A stretch of 64,000 bases of DNA from Pararhodonellum marinum (GTDB lineage Bacteria > Bacteroidota > Bacteroidia > Cytophagales > Cyclobacteriaceae). Position 1 is the first letter of the stretch. The number at the start of each line of letters is the position of its first letter. The DNA lies in the NCBI RefSeq assembly GCF_015354735.1, contig NZ_JACEFJ010000012.1, positions 62,001 to 126,000 on the forward strand. Direction: 5' to 3'. Of this stretch, positions 51,751 to 61,000 are shown in pieces. The translations under genes and the position numbers were made by a program. The notes below the pieces were generated by a model. The model had not been told where the DNA came from and did not search any database. It was given only the letters and a program-made list of their open reading frames with translations.

Positions 51751-52168
51751 ATGACGTCCCTTTGGGTCCATTCCATTCACTTTTTTAATATAGTTGACAT
51801 TAAACCAACTCCTTTGGCATTTTAAGGCTCGGTCTAATCAATTGGATTTTGGGAAATCTTCCCAATTCAATTCCAGTCATCAGCTGAATTATTACTTTTC
51901 AATACGACCGCATTTCAAAGATCCCTCAAATGGTAAAACCTGCTGAATTAAACTCAGGATCAGTTGTTTCCAATTAGCCAAAACTGACTGAAACCTTTAA
52001 CTTTCTCCTCATATAAGCCGGGTTTTCATTGAAATCAAATTTCCTGATTCCAAATGCACACTTTTTAGTTCTTGATTCCAAATAGTACCTAATCCATTAA
52101 AAAGTCAATTCGAATATTCCATACTTTGAAGGTGCGGCGTCAGCACTTTAATCACTGACAAAGATGAC
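51751..52168. other. Intergenic region before OmpW-like gene
   Basis: 418 bp without a supported gene. One perfect 7-bp palindrome TTGGGAA-ATC-TTCCCAA lies at 51849-51865. Not followed by a T tract. Confidence 0.4.
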
Positions 52169-52819
52169 ATGAAATCAAAATTCATTGCCCAAATGACAAG
52201 TTACTTGCTTGTGGTAATTGTTTGCCTGCATTTTTCAAGTTGTGTGACCGTCTTCTCAGAACTTCAAAGTGCAAGAACTGTAGGTGAAGGAAGGTTTGAT
52301 ATTACACCGTCCTATTCCACGGTTGGCCAATTTTATGAGGGTGAATCAGAGGGGGTACAAAACCACATCGGGTTTCAGGCGGCGTACGGGATCAGTTCTC
52401 GGTGGGATATCAGAGCAAGGTATGAAAGGGTTTGGGTCAAGGATACCGAATTTGGAGAAGATGGTGTCAATGTCCTTGGTTTTGGCCCGAAGTACAGTTT
52501 GCTGGAAAACAAGATTGCAGCTTATCTCCCTGTGGGAGTAGGATTTTTTGAAGGCGGGGAAAAAGAATGGCAGGTCCATCCCACCCTCCTGTTTACCTTG
52601 CCTCTTATGCCTGACAAAGCCGAAGTGACATTCTCTCCCAAATATCTTATTGATTTCAATGGCACCAATTTGGTTGCGACCAATTTGGGATTTGCCTTTG
52701 GGGATTTAAGAAACTGGGCCATAAGACCGGAATTTGGATTGCTGTTTAACCCGGGTGAGCAGGGAAGCAATTTTCATTTTAGTGTAGGATTTACCAAAAG
52801 CTTCGGAGCATGGAAATGA
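52169..52819 (+). CDS. Outer-membrane beta-barrel lipoprotein
   Basis: 216 residues. The lipobox is FSSC (Cys25). From residue 35 on, alternating strands (FDITPSYSTVGQFYE, IGFQAAYGISSRWDIRARYERVW, VNVLGFGPKYSLL, IAAYLPVGVGFFEGG) and an aromatic C-terminus (FTKSFGAW) point to an outer-membrane barrel of about 8 strands. The ligand is unknown. It precedes the formylglycine-type enzyme gene by 243 bp. Confidence 0.65.
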   Translation: MKSKFIAQMTSYLLVVIVCLHFSSCVTVFSELQSARTVGEGRFDITPSYSTVGQFYEGESEGVQNHIGFQAAYGISSRWDIRARYERVWVKDTEFGEDGVNVLGFGPKYSLLENKIAAYLPVGVGFFEGGEKEWQVHPTLLFTLPLMPDKAEVTFSPKYLIDFNGTNLVATNLGFAFGDLRNWAIRPEFGLLFNPGEQGSNFHFSVGFTKSFGAWK

Positions 52820-52967
52820 AGGACTTAACAGCACTGACTTCCAGCTTTAATGTCCCACGTTCGATTTTTGTGACCTTTTTTCATAGGCAATTTTTAGGTT
52901 GATGTGGCCTTGATTCAGGTGTCGGTGAATTTCCCTTTTTGGCAATTTTTTCCGACACCTTGCTCTA

Positions 52968-52999
52968 TTTGATTTGGGTTTAAAATTTTCCTAGTTTTA
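52968..52999 (+). promoter_or_regulatory. Candidate promoter of the formylglycine-type enzyme gene
   Basis: TTTG (52968-52971), 20 bases, then TAGTTTTA (52992-52999). The -33 box and spacing are ideal; the -7 box differs from TAnnTTTG by one base. Confidence 0.45.
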
Positions 53000-53062
53000 G
53001 GGGTAATTGATGCTGCCACTTCTTTCCCTATCAAAGTCAGATCAATCAAAACCCTGAAAACA

Positions 53063-54175
53063 ATGCACTTTAAAACCATAATTAAATCTCACTTCTACAT
53101 TTTCCCCTTTTTACTGCTGTTCGGCTGCCAAGAAAAGAAAGCTGAAACTAAAAAAGAAAACCTTATTCAAGGTTCAAAAAACAGGGTTGAACAAAATGAC
53201 TCTATGGATAAGGTCAAAGATGGCATGGTATGGATTCCCGGCGGCACCTTTACCATGGGAACCAATGAAAAAGAAGCCTATCCAGCAGAAAGACCAGCTG
53301 TCAAAAAGAAAGTAGAGGGTTTTTGGATGGACCAAACGGAAGTGACCAATGCCCAATTCCGGGAGTTTGTTAAAGCTACAGGCTATCTCACTGTGGCTGA
53401 GAGGGAAATAGACTGGGAAGAAATGAAAAAGCAATTGCCGGAAGGGACCCCAAAACCCGATGATGAGCTGATGAAGCCCGGTTCTATGGTTTTTTCCCCG
53501 CCTGCACATGCCGTGCCTACCCATGACATCAGCCTCTGGTGGAAATGGGTCACAGGGGCCAATTGGCAACATCCGGAAGGTCCCGAGAGTGATTTAAAAG
53601 GGAAAGACCAGCATCCTGTCGTGCACATTGCTTTTGAAGATGCTCAGGCCTATGCTGCATGGGTTGGAAAGAGATTACCAACAGAAGCCGAATGGGAATT
53701 TGCCGCGAAAGGCGGCTTGAATGCCCGCTATTCCTGGGGAGATGAATTGAATCCGGGAGGACAATTTATGGCCAATACCTTTCAGGGTGATTTTCCGCAT
53801 GAAAATGAAGGTAAAGATGGGTTTACTGGAACCGCCCCTGTGAAAAGCTTCCCCCCCAACCCTTATGGCCTCTATGACATCATCGGAAACGTGTGGGAAC
53901 TTACCGATGACTGGTATGATGCTTTGAAATACAACAGGTTGGTGGGAAATGCCCCCGCTTTGGATACCAGCATCAGTCAGTGCTACAACCCTTCAAACCC
54001 CTATGCACAGGAAAGGGTAATCAAAGGAGGATCATTTTTATGTTCGGATAACTACTGCGTGAATTACCGTCCTTCTGCCAGACATGGGCAAGCCTATGAC
54101 AGCGGCACCAGCAATGTAGGTTTCCGCTGTGTCCAGGATGATCAACCAACCTTATTAGGTTTATCAGATCGATGA
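53063..54175 (+). CDS. Formylglycine-generating enzyme (SUMF1) family lipoprotein
   Basis: 370 residues, lipobox FGC (Cys22), then the FGE-sulfatase domain from about 53: MVWIPGGTFTMGTNE, FWMDQTEVTNAQF, HVAFEDAQAYA-type block, RLPTEAEWEFAA, NPYGLYDIIGNVWELT. The active-site segment GGSFLCSDNYC has the two cysteines (Cys327, Cys332) at the five-residue spacing of the copper-binding pair in aerobic FGE, so it may oxidise sulfatase Cys to formylglycine. No sulfatase is in view. It also resembles GldJ/GldK-type FGE paralogs, but those usually lack the Cys pair. Confidence 0.85.
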   Translation: MHFKTIIKSHFYIFPFLLLFGCQEKKAETKKENLIQGSKNRVEQNDSMDKVKDGMVWIPGGTFTMGTNEKEAYPAERPAVKKKVEGFWMDQTEVTNAQFREFVKATGYLTVAEREIDWEEMKKQLPEGTPKPDDELMKPGSMVFSPPAHAVPTHDISLWWKWVTGANWQHPEGPESDLKGKDQHPVVHIAFEDAQAYAAWVGKRLPTEAEWEFAAKGGLNARYSWGDELNPGGQFMANTFQGDFPHENEGKDGFTGTAPVKSFPPNPYGLYDIIGNVWELTDDWYDALKYNRLVGNAPALDTSISQCYNPSNPYAQERVIKGGSFLCSDNYCVNYRPSARHGQAYDSGTSNVGFRCVQDDQPTLLGLSDR

Positions 54176-54211
54176 AGTTTTTGTTTTCAGCGTCTAGCCT
54201 AATTGATTTGT

Positions 54212-54451
54212 AAACAAAATCTAGGAGCCAGAATGGATCTTTTTAACAAGCGGGCCACCCTAAGCATCAATGTGGCAGATGTATTCAATACGCGTGTTTT
54301 CATGATTCAGACCGATGACCTGGAATTTTCCCAGATGGGGTTTTTCAACCGGGAAACCCAAATTGGCACCCTGTCCTTTGTTTATCGTTTTGGAGGATTT
54401 AAAACCAAGGAGGATAAACCGAAAGTCCGGTATTCTGATGATCCTTTTTGA
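54212..54451 (+). pseudogene. C-terminal relic of a TonB-dependent receptor
   Basis: An open frame without start encodes only the last strands of a TonB-dependent outer-membrane receptor: LGARMDLFNKRATLSINVAD, VFNTRVFMIQTDD, then the C-terminal SFVYRFGGF and a Lys-rich tail. Proteins of this family have about 800-1100 residues. The upstream part is gone, directly after the formylglycine-type enzyme gene, so a deletion is likely. Confidence 0.75.
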
Positions 54452-54516
54452 TTGCCAGGAAGCATTTTACACCAAAAAGGGATGCGATTCTTGTGAATCC
54501 AAGCAAGGTTAACTGA

Positions 54517-55401
54517 TTAACCCAAACCCAATTGAAGTTTTGCTGCTTGAAGATATTCTTCACTTTGGGTGTTGATGGCAAAATAGGCATAGTTCAAAGG
54601 AGTGGCGGCACTTCTTTCCAAGGACTGCTCAAATAAATGATCCCAGACTTTTCCTCCGAAATGGGAATAAGCTGCAATCAATTCTTTGAGACTATCTTCC
54701 CCAAAGACCGTGACATGACCCGAGAAATCCATAGAAGGATCATTTACCTGTCCCTCCGACCAATCGATCAGGCCGGAAATTTTTCCCTCATTGGTGGACA
54801 GAATATGTCCTGCATACAAGTCCCCGTGGACGAAAGTGGTGAAATCCGGCCATAATCGGTCATTGTCCAACCATTTGCGCCACCGATTTTCCAACTCAGC
54901 CCCTACACCCACTTCCTGTTTTACCAGTTTAATGCGGTTAAACATCTCTGCCCTTGCCATTTCCGGGGAAAGGGTTTTGATTCCCAAAGATGCAGCGTCC
55001 TGTGCAGGAATCTGATGTAACTCCACCAAAACCTTGGCCAAAGCGGGTATAAATTGCCTATTGCCTTGATCCATGTGCCAGGTCACTTCATAAGTTCGGG
55101 CATCGTAGGTAATCACCGGCTTATTTTCCAGCAAAGGATAGGCTATCAATTCCGGGTTGGCAATTTTCCAGTCGGGAACTGCCACAGAGAGATGTTCTCC
55201 AGCCAGTTTCAAAATTTTGCCTTCCTGCTCAATCTGTTCCCCCAAATCATTCCTCCGGGGAATCCTCAATACCCAGGCAGTCCCATCCATTGCTTCTGCA
55301 AAACACACCTTAAAATCTATCCCCATCTCATTGAAAGACATTTCGTCTTTCAATCGGAGGCCGTGTTTTTCAGCGAGTTTGGTTATTTCTTGGGTGTTCA
55401 T
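54517..55401 (-). CDS. Macrolide 2'-phosphotransferase (Mph-type) homologue
   Basis: 294 residues of the APH-like kinase family closely following Mph(A)/Mph(B): HGLRLKDE, WVLRIPRR (43-50), AVPDWKIANPELIAYP, then the catalytic FVHGDLYAGH (His192, Asp194) and GLIDWSEGQ (Asp213). Mph enzymes inactivate macrolides by phosphorylating the 2'-OH of desosamine; whether this protein does so is not shown. Homologues are frequent in soil and marine bacteria. It faces the receptor relic and has no clear mobile-element flank. Confidence 0.85.
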   Translation of the reverse strand: MNTQEITKLAEKHGLRLKDEMSFNEMGIDFKVCFAEAMDGTAWVLRIPRRNDLGEQIEQEGKILKLAGEHLSVAVPDWKIANPELIAYPLLENKPVITYDARTYEVTWHMDQGNRQFIPALAKVLVELHQIPAQDAASLGIKTLSPEMARAEMFNRIKLVKQEVGVGAELENRWRKWLDNDRLWPDFTTFVHGDLYAGHILSTNEGKISGLIDWSEGQVNDPSMDFSGHVTVFGEDSLKELIAAYSHFGGKVWDHLFEQSLERSAATPLNYAYFAINTQSEEYLQAAKLQLGLG

Positions 55402-55760
55402 GTTTTATGAAGACATTTTTTTCAAATCAATCTTTTTTGGAAATTGCCAGCTTGTGAAAATTTTCTTTAAGTCTCAAGTGAAACAACGACCGATATGAAG
55501 ATAATTTTCTTAACATTAGGGTTAATCAACTGCAGATAAGGTTGGCCTGACTGAGGATCATAATTAAAAACAGCCCAGGTTTATACCTATTGGCTTTGGC
55601 AAATAAATCGCTCTGGATAGCTCAAACCATTAATCTAATTAATGATTACTTCAATTCTCTCTTCTTAAGGTTAAATTAAAATTTCATCATTCCCAATTGT
55701 TTCTGCAACCAATTTATAGTTCTCTTTCGATAAACAAAAATTTGTCTATTATTGAATCCT

Positions 55761-55795
55761 TGAAAAAAAACCTGCCCAAATCATTGGACAGGTTG
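55761..55795 (-). terminator. Leftward terminator in intergenic region
   Basis: AACCTGCCCAA pairs with TTGGACAGGTT (one mismatch). The T tract is on the minus-strand side (eight T). It would end transcripts from the exported-protein gene at 56155, 360 bp upstream, or from the intervening repeat. Confidence 0.75.
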
Positions 55796-55950
55796 TTTGA
55801 ATTAGTAGTTAAGTCTCAATTAAAAAAGTCACCCGTAAAAAATTCAATTCAGTTGCTTTAAAAAATACACCCAAATATAATTATTCAAATATCCGCTTCT
55901 TTGCCAGTAACCCAATATTCTTCTTCAAACGGGTCGGAAGTCAGAAGTCC

Positions 55951-56009
55951 CCCGCCGTCGTCGGGCAGGCCCGCCTGTCGTCGGACAGGCCCGCCTGTCG
56001 CCGGACAGG
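55951..56009. repeat. GC-rich tandem repeat of 20-bp palindromic units
   Basis: Three units: 55951-55969 (19 bp, degenerate), 55970-55989 CCCGCCTGTCGTCGGACAGG, and 55990-56009, which differs by one base. Each unit holds a CCTGTC / GACAGG hairpin around GTCG. The array is strongly GC-rich in an AT-rich gap. It is preceded by a 7-bp series GTCGGAA, GTCAGAA. Confidence 0.8.
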
Positions 56010-56154
56010 GATGTACCGGACATTTCAGTTTGCTGACGAGAATTATATTGAATTACCTTTTTACTGACATCATTGCGTACTTACATGTATTATTATTTGA
56101 ATTTGATATTGAAGGATATTTTAATTTATTCCCTCTTTTGTGATTTCTTTAAAA

Positions 56155-56850
56155 TCAGTAATAGGTGCCCACCCAAAGCATTTTTGCAGGATCTTTAAGA
56201 TTGGTAACGGCCACTTTGGAAGGAAAAGAAGCTCTGATATCGGGATCGGTTTCATACACTTCCTGAATGGTGTACTCCACCCAATTGAAGCCTTTCTTTA
56301 ATTCAATATCAAAGTTGTATTCCGTCTCCACCTCTGTGTTGTCATCCGCATAATCTGTGCTCCTACAGGAAGTCTTTACGCTCAGATCCTCTTCCACATA
56401 CATCACTTCATAAAAAGATCCCTTAATGGCATTTTTATAGCCCGGATCTTCCAACCAGGGTCTCAGTCCTTCATCCGAAACCAAGAATACGGTACCTGAC
56501 CAATCTCCATCCTTGGTCAATCTCACATAATCCTGTCTTGCAGCAGGTTTGTCAAAAATATCTCCGAAAGCCTTGTTGTCATTACATTTAAAGAAAAAGT
56601 TAAAATAAAGTTCTCCGATGGAAACGGATTTATTCTCCTCTGGAACATGGTCTAGACTGATGTTTTCCAAGCTAGCATTAAATTGACCTTTCTTATCCAC
56701 TTTTCCGATGGAAATCAGGTTATCCATTCCAAAAATCATCAAAACCAAATCCATTTCAGCCTTTTCATGGTTCTTTACAATACCTTTTAATTCCTGGCCA
56801 TTGACCAAAAAAGAACAACATAAAAAGAAAATGGGAAGTATGAATTTCAT
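56155..56850 (-). CDS. Exported protein of unknown function
   Basis: 231 residues from the ATG at 56850, chosen because it opens a signal peptide (MKFILPIFFLCCSFLVNGQ) that upstream in-frame ATGs do not. The mature domain has GIVKNHEKAEMDLVLMIFG, which reads like a carboxypeptidase-regulatory-type beta fold, and an acidic middle part. Six or more strands, no catalytic motif. Probably periplasmic or outer-membrane attached. Not recognised. Confidence 0.6.
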   Translation of the reverse strand: MKFILPIFFLCCSFLVNGQELKGIVKNHEKAEMDLVLMIFGMDNLISIGKVDKKGQFNASLENISLDHVPEENKSVSIGELYFNFFFKCNDNKAFGDIFDKPAARQDYVRLTKDGDWSGTVFLVSDEGLRPWLEDPGYKNAIKGSFYEVMYVEEDLSVKTSCRSTDYADDNTEVETEYNFDIELKKGFNWVEYTIQEVYETDPDIRASFPSKVAVTNLKDPAKMLWVGTYY

Positions 56851-57156
56851 ATCAAATTTTGTTTTAAGTGACAAATTAATGATCATAGCAAATCTCCTGC
56901 AATCACAATTAAAAAAGTATAAACCATGTACCAAAACATACCACAGATGTAACAATTGGTGAGAAAAAGTCCGATTCAATTAAATTTCACCATCTCCAAT
57001 TCTAATTTTTGTGCTGAATATTGGTTTGGATAACCATATAAAGGGAGAGAAACGTGGAATTTGATTGGAAAGCAAAGAGAAAATTGTGGACTCACACGTC
57101 AAGCAGGAAAAATGGAGGTCTTTGGGTAGATCTATTTAATGGTTTTAGCGATTCTT
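56851..57156. other. Intergenic region between two exported-protein genes
   Basis: 306 bp, AT-rich; no gene, repeat or clear promoter was seen. Confidence 0.4.
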
Positions 57157-57789
57157 TCAGTCCAATATCTCCATGTCCAACCCATTGATGATGGTCCATA
57201 AATCACTTAAGTTAACTTCATTTCCTTTTGTGAAAAAATGATACCTGCCGTTTCGGACAAACTCCAATTCTGAGGTTTTGGATTTTAGGTTGACTTTTTC
57301 CCTCACCCTTGATCCATTGAGTTCATGAATAAGGTTATGCCCATCAGCATTCAATTCTTCAAAATCCAAATTCAGCTTTTGGACAGTACCGGATAAAAGT
57401 ACCGAAGCTACCGGACCGGCTCCATCCAACACATCAATCAATATTGTTTTAGAAGAATCGGTTCGGTGCTGATAGATCACTTGTATGGCACTCATTTCCA
57501 TAGATTCTTTGTGTCCAGCAAGAGTCCTGATTTTTAGAAAGCCAGCTACTTCCTCTGGGAATAATTTTTTAAAGTTTTCTTTGGGGATTTGTATGGTATT
57601 GTTAAGATCTATCTCTGGAGGCACATCGGATTTTGTATTAAGTTTTTTGTATTCTTTTGGGGTCGTAGTACTTTCTTGATTTGGAGGTCTTCTGTTTTCT
57701 TGACATGAAAATTCCATACCCATCAATGCCAAACCAAAAACCATTAAGACTAATTGAGTCTTAAAAACCCTTTTTTTCGAGTTGTACAT
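57157..57789 (-). CDS. Exported protein, probable lipoprotein
   Basis: 210 residues from the ATG at 57789, which opens a basic N-terminus and a hydrophobic segment ending in GMEFSC (Cys29); the lipobox is imperfect. The mature part has a Pro/Asn/Lys linker and a beta-rich domain (IPKENFKKLFPEEVAGF, then strands KTILIDVLDGAGPVASVLLSG). No known family is recognised. It lies divergent from the hybrid regulator, with a 293-bp gap. Confidence 0.55.
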   Translation of the reverse strand: MYNSKKRVFKTQLVLMVFGLALMGMEFSCQENRRPPNQESTTTPKEYKKLNTKSDVPPEIDLNNTIQIPKENFKKLFPEEVAGFLKIRTLAGHKESMEMSAIQVIYQHRTDSSKTILIDVLDGAGPVASVLLSGTVQKLNLDFEELNADGHNLIHELNGSRVREKVNLKSKTSELEFVRNGRYHFFTKGNEVNLSDLWTIINGLDMEILD

Positions 57790-58039
57790 GAAAAGATTGG
57801 AAAATAAGTGTGTATCAATCATATGAAATCGTAGATCAAAAGTAAGCGAAAATTAAAAGGCTGAATGCTTCAATTGTATCATTGAATGTAATACACGTAA
57901 CATTTGCCTCAAACCTAGCTGGTATTTTACCAACAAAATAACAATCCATCTGAAAGATAGCATCATTTCGGTAGCATGAGTAAATGATAATTTTAAAACA
58001 AAATTGCTGAGATTGTTGACCAAAGACTTTATCTTTATT

Positions 58040-58066
58040 AGGATAAAAACATTTCGTTTTTATCCT
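58040..58066 (+). promoter_or_regulatory. Perfect inverted repeat in the leader of the hybrid regulator gene
   Basis: AGGATAAAAAC (58040-58050) and GTTTTTATCCT (58056-58066) with a 5-base loop. It starts three bases after a TATCTTTA -7-like box (58030-58037) and ends 16 bases before the GTG start. It could be an operator or a 5' mRNA hairpin. Confidence 0.6.
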
Positions 58067-58082
58067 TTAAACCCGAGTTATT

Positions 58083-61000
58083 GTGGTTAATAAGTCCTCA
58101 TTGGTAAATTTCCCCCTATTTCTTTTCCTGATTTTTTTGGGAAATCCTACCATTGTTTTTCCTCAGGCCGAGCTATCATTTAGACAACTTTCGGTGAACG
58201 AGGGCCTCTCTCAAAATTCAGCCGTTTCGGTTTCTCAAGATAGAGATGGATACCTTTGGATAGCCACCCAGGAAGGCTTAAACCGCTATGATGGAAGGGA
58301 AATTTTATTTTATGATAAAAAATTCGCTGACATCACCCAAGAATCCCATTTGCAATTGGGAAAAGTATATGCTGATAGCCAAAATAGGATTTGGATCATT
58401 CCGGATAGTTCAGTGCCAGAATTGTTTCATCCTGAGGAAAGGGTCTTTTATCCGGTAGAGGGAATAAAGGCCGCAAGCTGTATCTTTGAAGATATACAAG
58501 GAAACATCTGGATTGGAACTTTTTCTGGTCAACTCTTCAAATGGAATGAAGCCATTCGTTCAATCGAAATGAGTTGGACGGACCCTTCCAAGGAAATCAT
58601 GGATATTGGCCTTTACGATGAAGATCACTTGCTACTTACCTTCAAAGATGGCATTGCCATCTGGCAGGTTCATACACAGCTCATTACCTTTTTGGAATTA
58701 CCTCAAATTAACAATATCCATTTCTCCTGCAGTCAGAGGGATTCAAATGGAAACATCTGGGTTGGCACCTTAAATGCAGGACTTTGGATTTTGGAGAAAG
58801 GAAATCATATCCCTGTACCTATTCCTAAGGTATTTAAGGAAAAAGAAAATAGAACGGAGATCAAAATGGTATTGGACATTGTGGAAGACTCCAAAGGAAA
58901 CATTTGGGTGGCAACCTATGGGAATGGATTGGAAAAGTATAATCTGAATGAGAAATCTTTTGACAATTTCACCTACAGCAAGCAAAATCCCAGGTCACTT
59001 CATTACAATGATGTGCTTTGCGTTTATGAGGATTATACAGGCACTTTGTGGTTTGGAACTGATGGAGGCGGATTGAGTTTTCACGATAAGTTTTTAGAAA
59101 AATTTAATTTTTTTCTCAATCAGCAAGTACCTGAAAATATCAATATCGATGTGGTAAGAGCCATTTTTGTGGATGAAAATGAAAATATATGGATAGGCAC
59201 CTCAGGAAAAGGCCTTACTTTCTATGATTCAAAAACCCAAACCTGGAAAACCTATACTGAGACTAAGGACAACCAAAATCACATTGCAAGTAACAGGGTC
59301 ATGAGCCTATGGGGAGACGGAAATGGGAAAATCTGGATAGGTTACCAGGAAGAGGGGCTTAGTATTTTGGACCTCAATACAGGAATCTTCAATCATTACA
59401 ATGGACAAAGTCCAGTTAAATTACAAGCCAATACCATTTGGAAAATATATGAAGATGAGTCCGGAAATCGGTGGCTTGCCACAAGAAATGACGGTTTGAT
59501 TCAATTTGACCCTCAGAAAGGAATCATCAGACATTTCTTGCATGACCCAAACGATCCCACAAGCATTCCTGGAAACAACATCAGGACATTGGAAAAGGGA
59601 AGTAACGGGGAGCTTTGGATCGGTACAGAAAACCAAGGCATAGCTAGGTTGGACATTGAATCGGGTAGCTTTCAATCCTTCAAGCATGAAGAAGGGAATA
59701 AAAAAACCATTTCCTCAAACAACATCAAATCCCTTTATTTCGATGGAAAAAGCACACTTTGGATTGGCACAAATGGTCATGGAGTCAATGTCCTTGATGT
59801 AAATACGGTTGAAAGTTTCCGGATTTCGACTCAAGAAGGGTTGGCAAATGATGTCATCTACGGGATCCTTCCCGATGATTCCGGCAACCTATGGCTCAGT
59901 TCCAACAAAGGCATCACCAAAATCACCTTACAAGCCATGAAGTCTCCCTCCTATGCTATCACTAATTACACCAATTACGATGGGTTGGCAACTGAATTCA
60001 ATACCGGAGCGTATTTCAAGGATCACGATGGATCCTTGTATTTTGGAAGTATAGAGGGGTTTTATTGGTTTAATCCAGATGATATTTTGCTCAATGAGAC
60101 ACCTCCTAAAACGGTTGTTACCGGACTTTTTGTTTTTGATAAATCCGTAGAAATCAGTGAAGAAATTTTTTTTAAGCACCATGAGAACACCCTGACCATC
60201 AATATAGCTAGCTTGGTATTTTCTTCCCCCAGTAAAAATGAATTCCTTTACAAACTTGAAAATCATGATGCAAACTGGATTCATTCGGGCAATAACAATC
60301 AGGCAAGATATACCAACCTTTCGCCAGGGACCTATAAATTTTTAGCCAAATCGAGCAATTATGACGGGATCTGGTCAGACGAACCTGTTTCTCTTAGTTT
60401 TACTATTCTACCTCCATGGTATTTGAGTTGGTGGGCCAAATTAGGCTACGCAACATGCATCACCTTAGCATTAATTTGGATATATAAATACCTAAAGTGG
60501 CGTTGGCAGGTGAATTTCATGCTCAAAATGAAAGAGGACGAAACCAAAAGACTGGTGGAGATCGATAAGTTTAAAACAAACCTTTTTACCAATATTTCCC
60601 ATGAATTCAGGACTCCCTTAACCCTCATTTCCGGACCGATAGAAAGACTGATCAGCCAATCTGACAACCCGATTTTCAAATCGCAATTGAACCTGATCAA
60701 GCAAAATTCTCAGCGTTTGCTGCATCTGGTAGATCAGTTGCTGGAGGTTTCAAAAATCAAGTCCGGTAAGCATGAACTGAAAATCCAAAAAGGTAATTTG
60801 GGATTATTGTTGCAATCGATCGTAGCCAATTTCTTTTATTTTGCCGCTGAAAAAAACATGAGACTCAATACGGACATCCCTCTTATGACTGAGGTTTGGT
60901 TTGATGCTGACAAAATTGAGAAAATAGTAAGCAACCTGATACAAAATGCATTGAAACATGGCAAAATAGGATCAGAGGTTTTATTGACAGGTCAAATCAT

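Larger units (their letters stand above)
55402..56154. other. Large intergenic region
   Basis: 753 bp without a supported gene. It includes a terminator for leftward transcripts (55761-55795), a GC-rich tandem repeat (55951-56009), and AT-rich spacer. Confidence 0.55.

Noticed and set aside
55951-56009. CRISPR array
   Set aside because: Three contiguous 20-bp units without spacers and no cas genes nearby; it is a tandem repeat.
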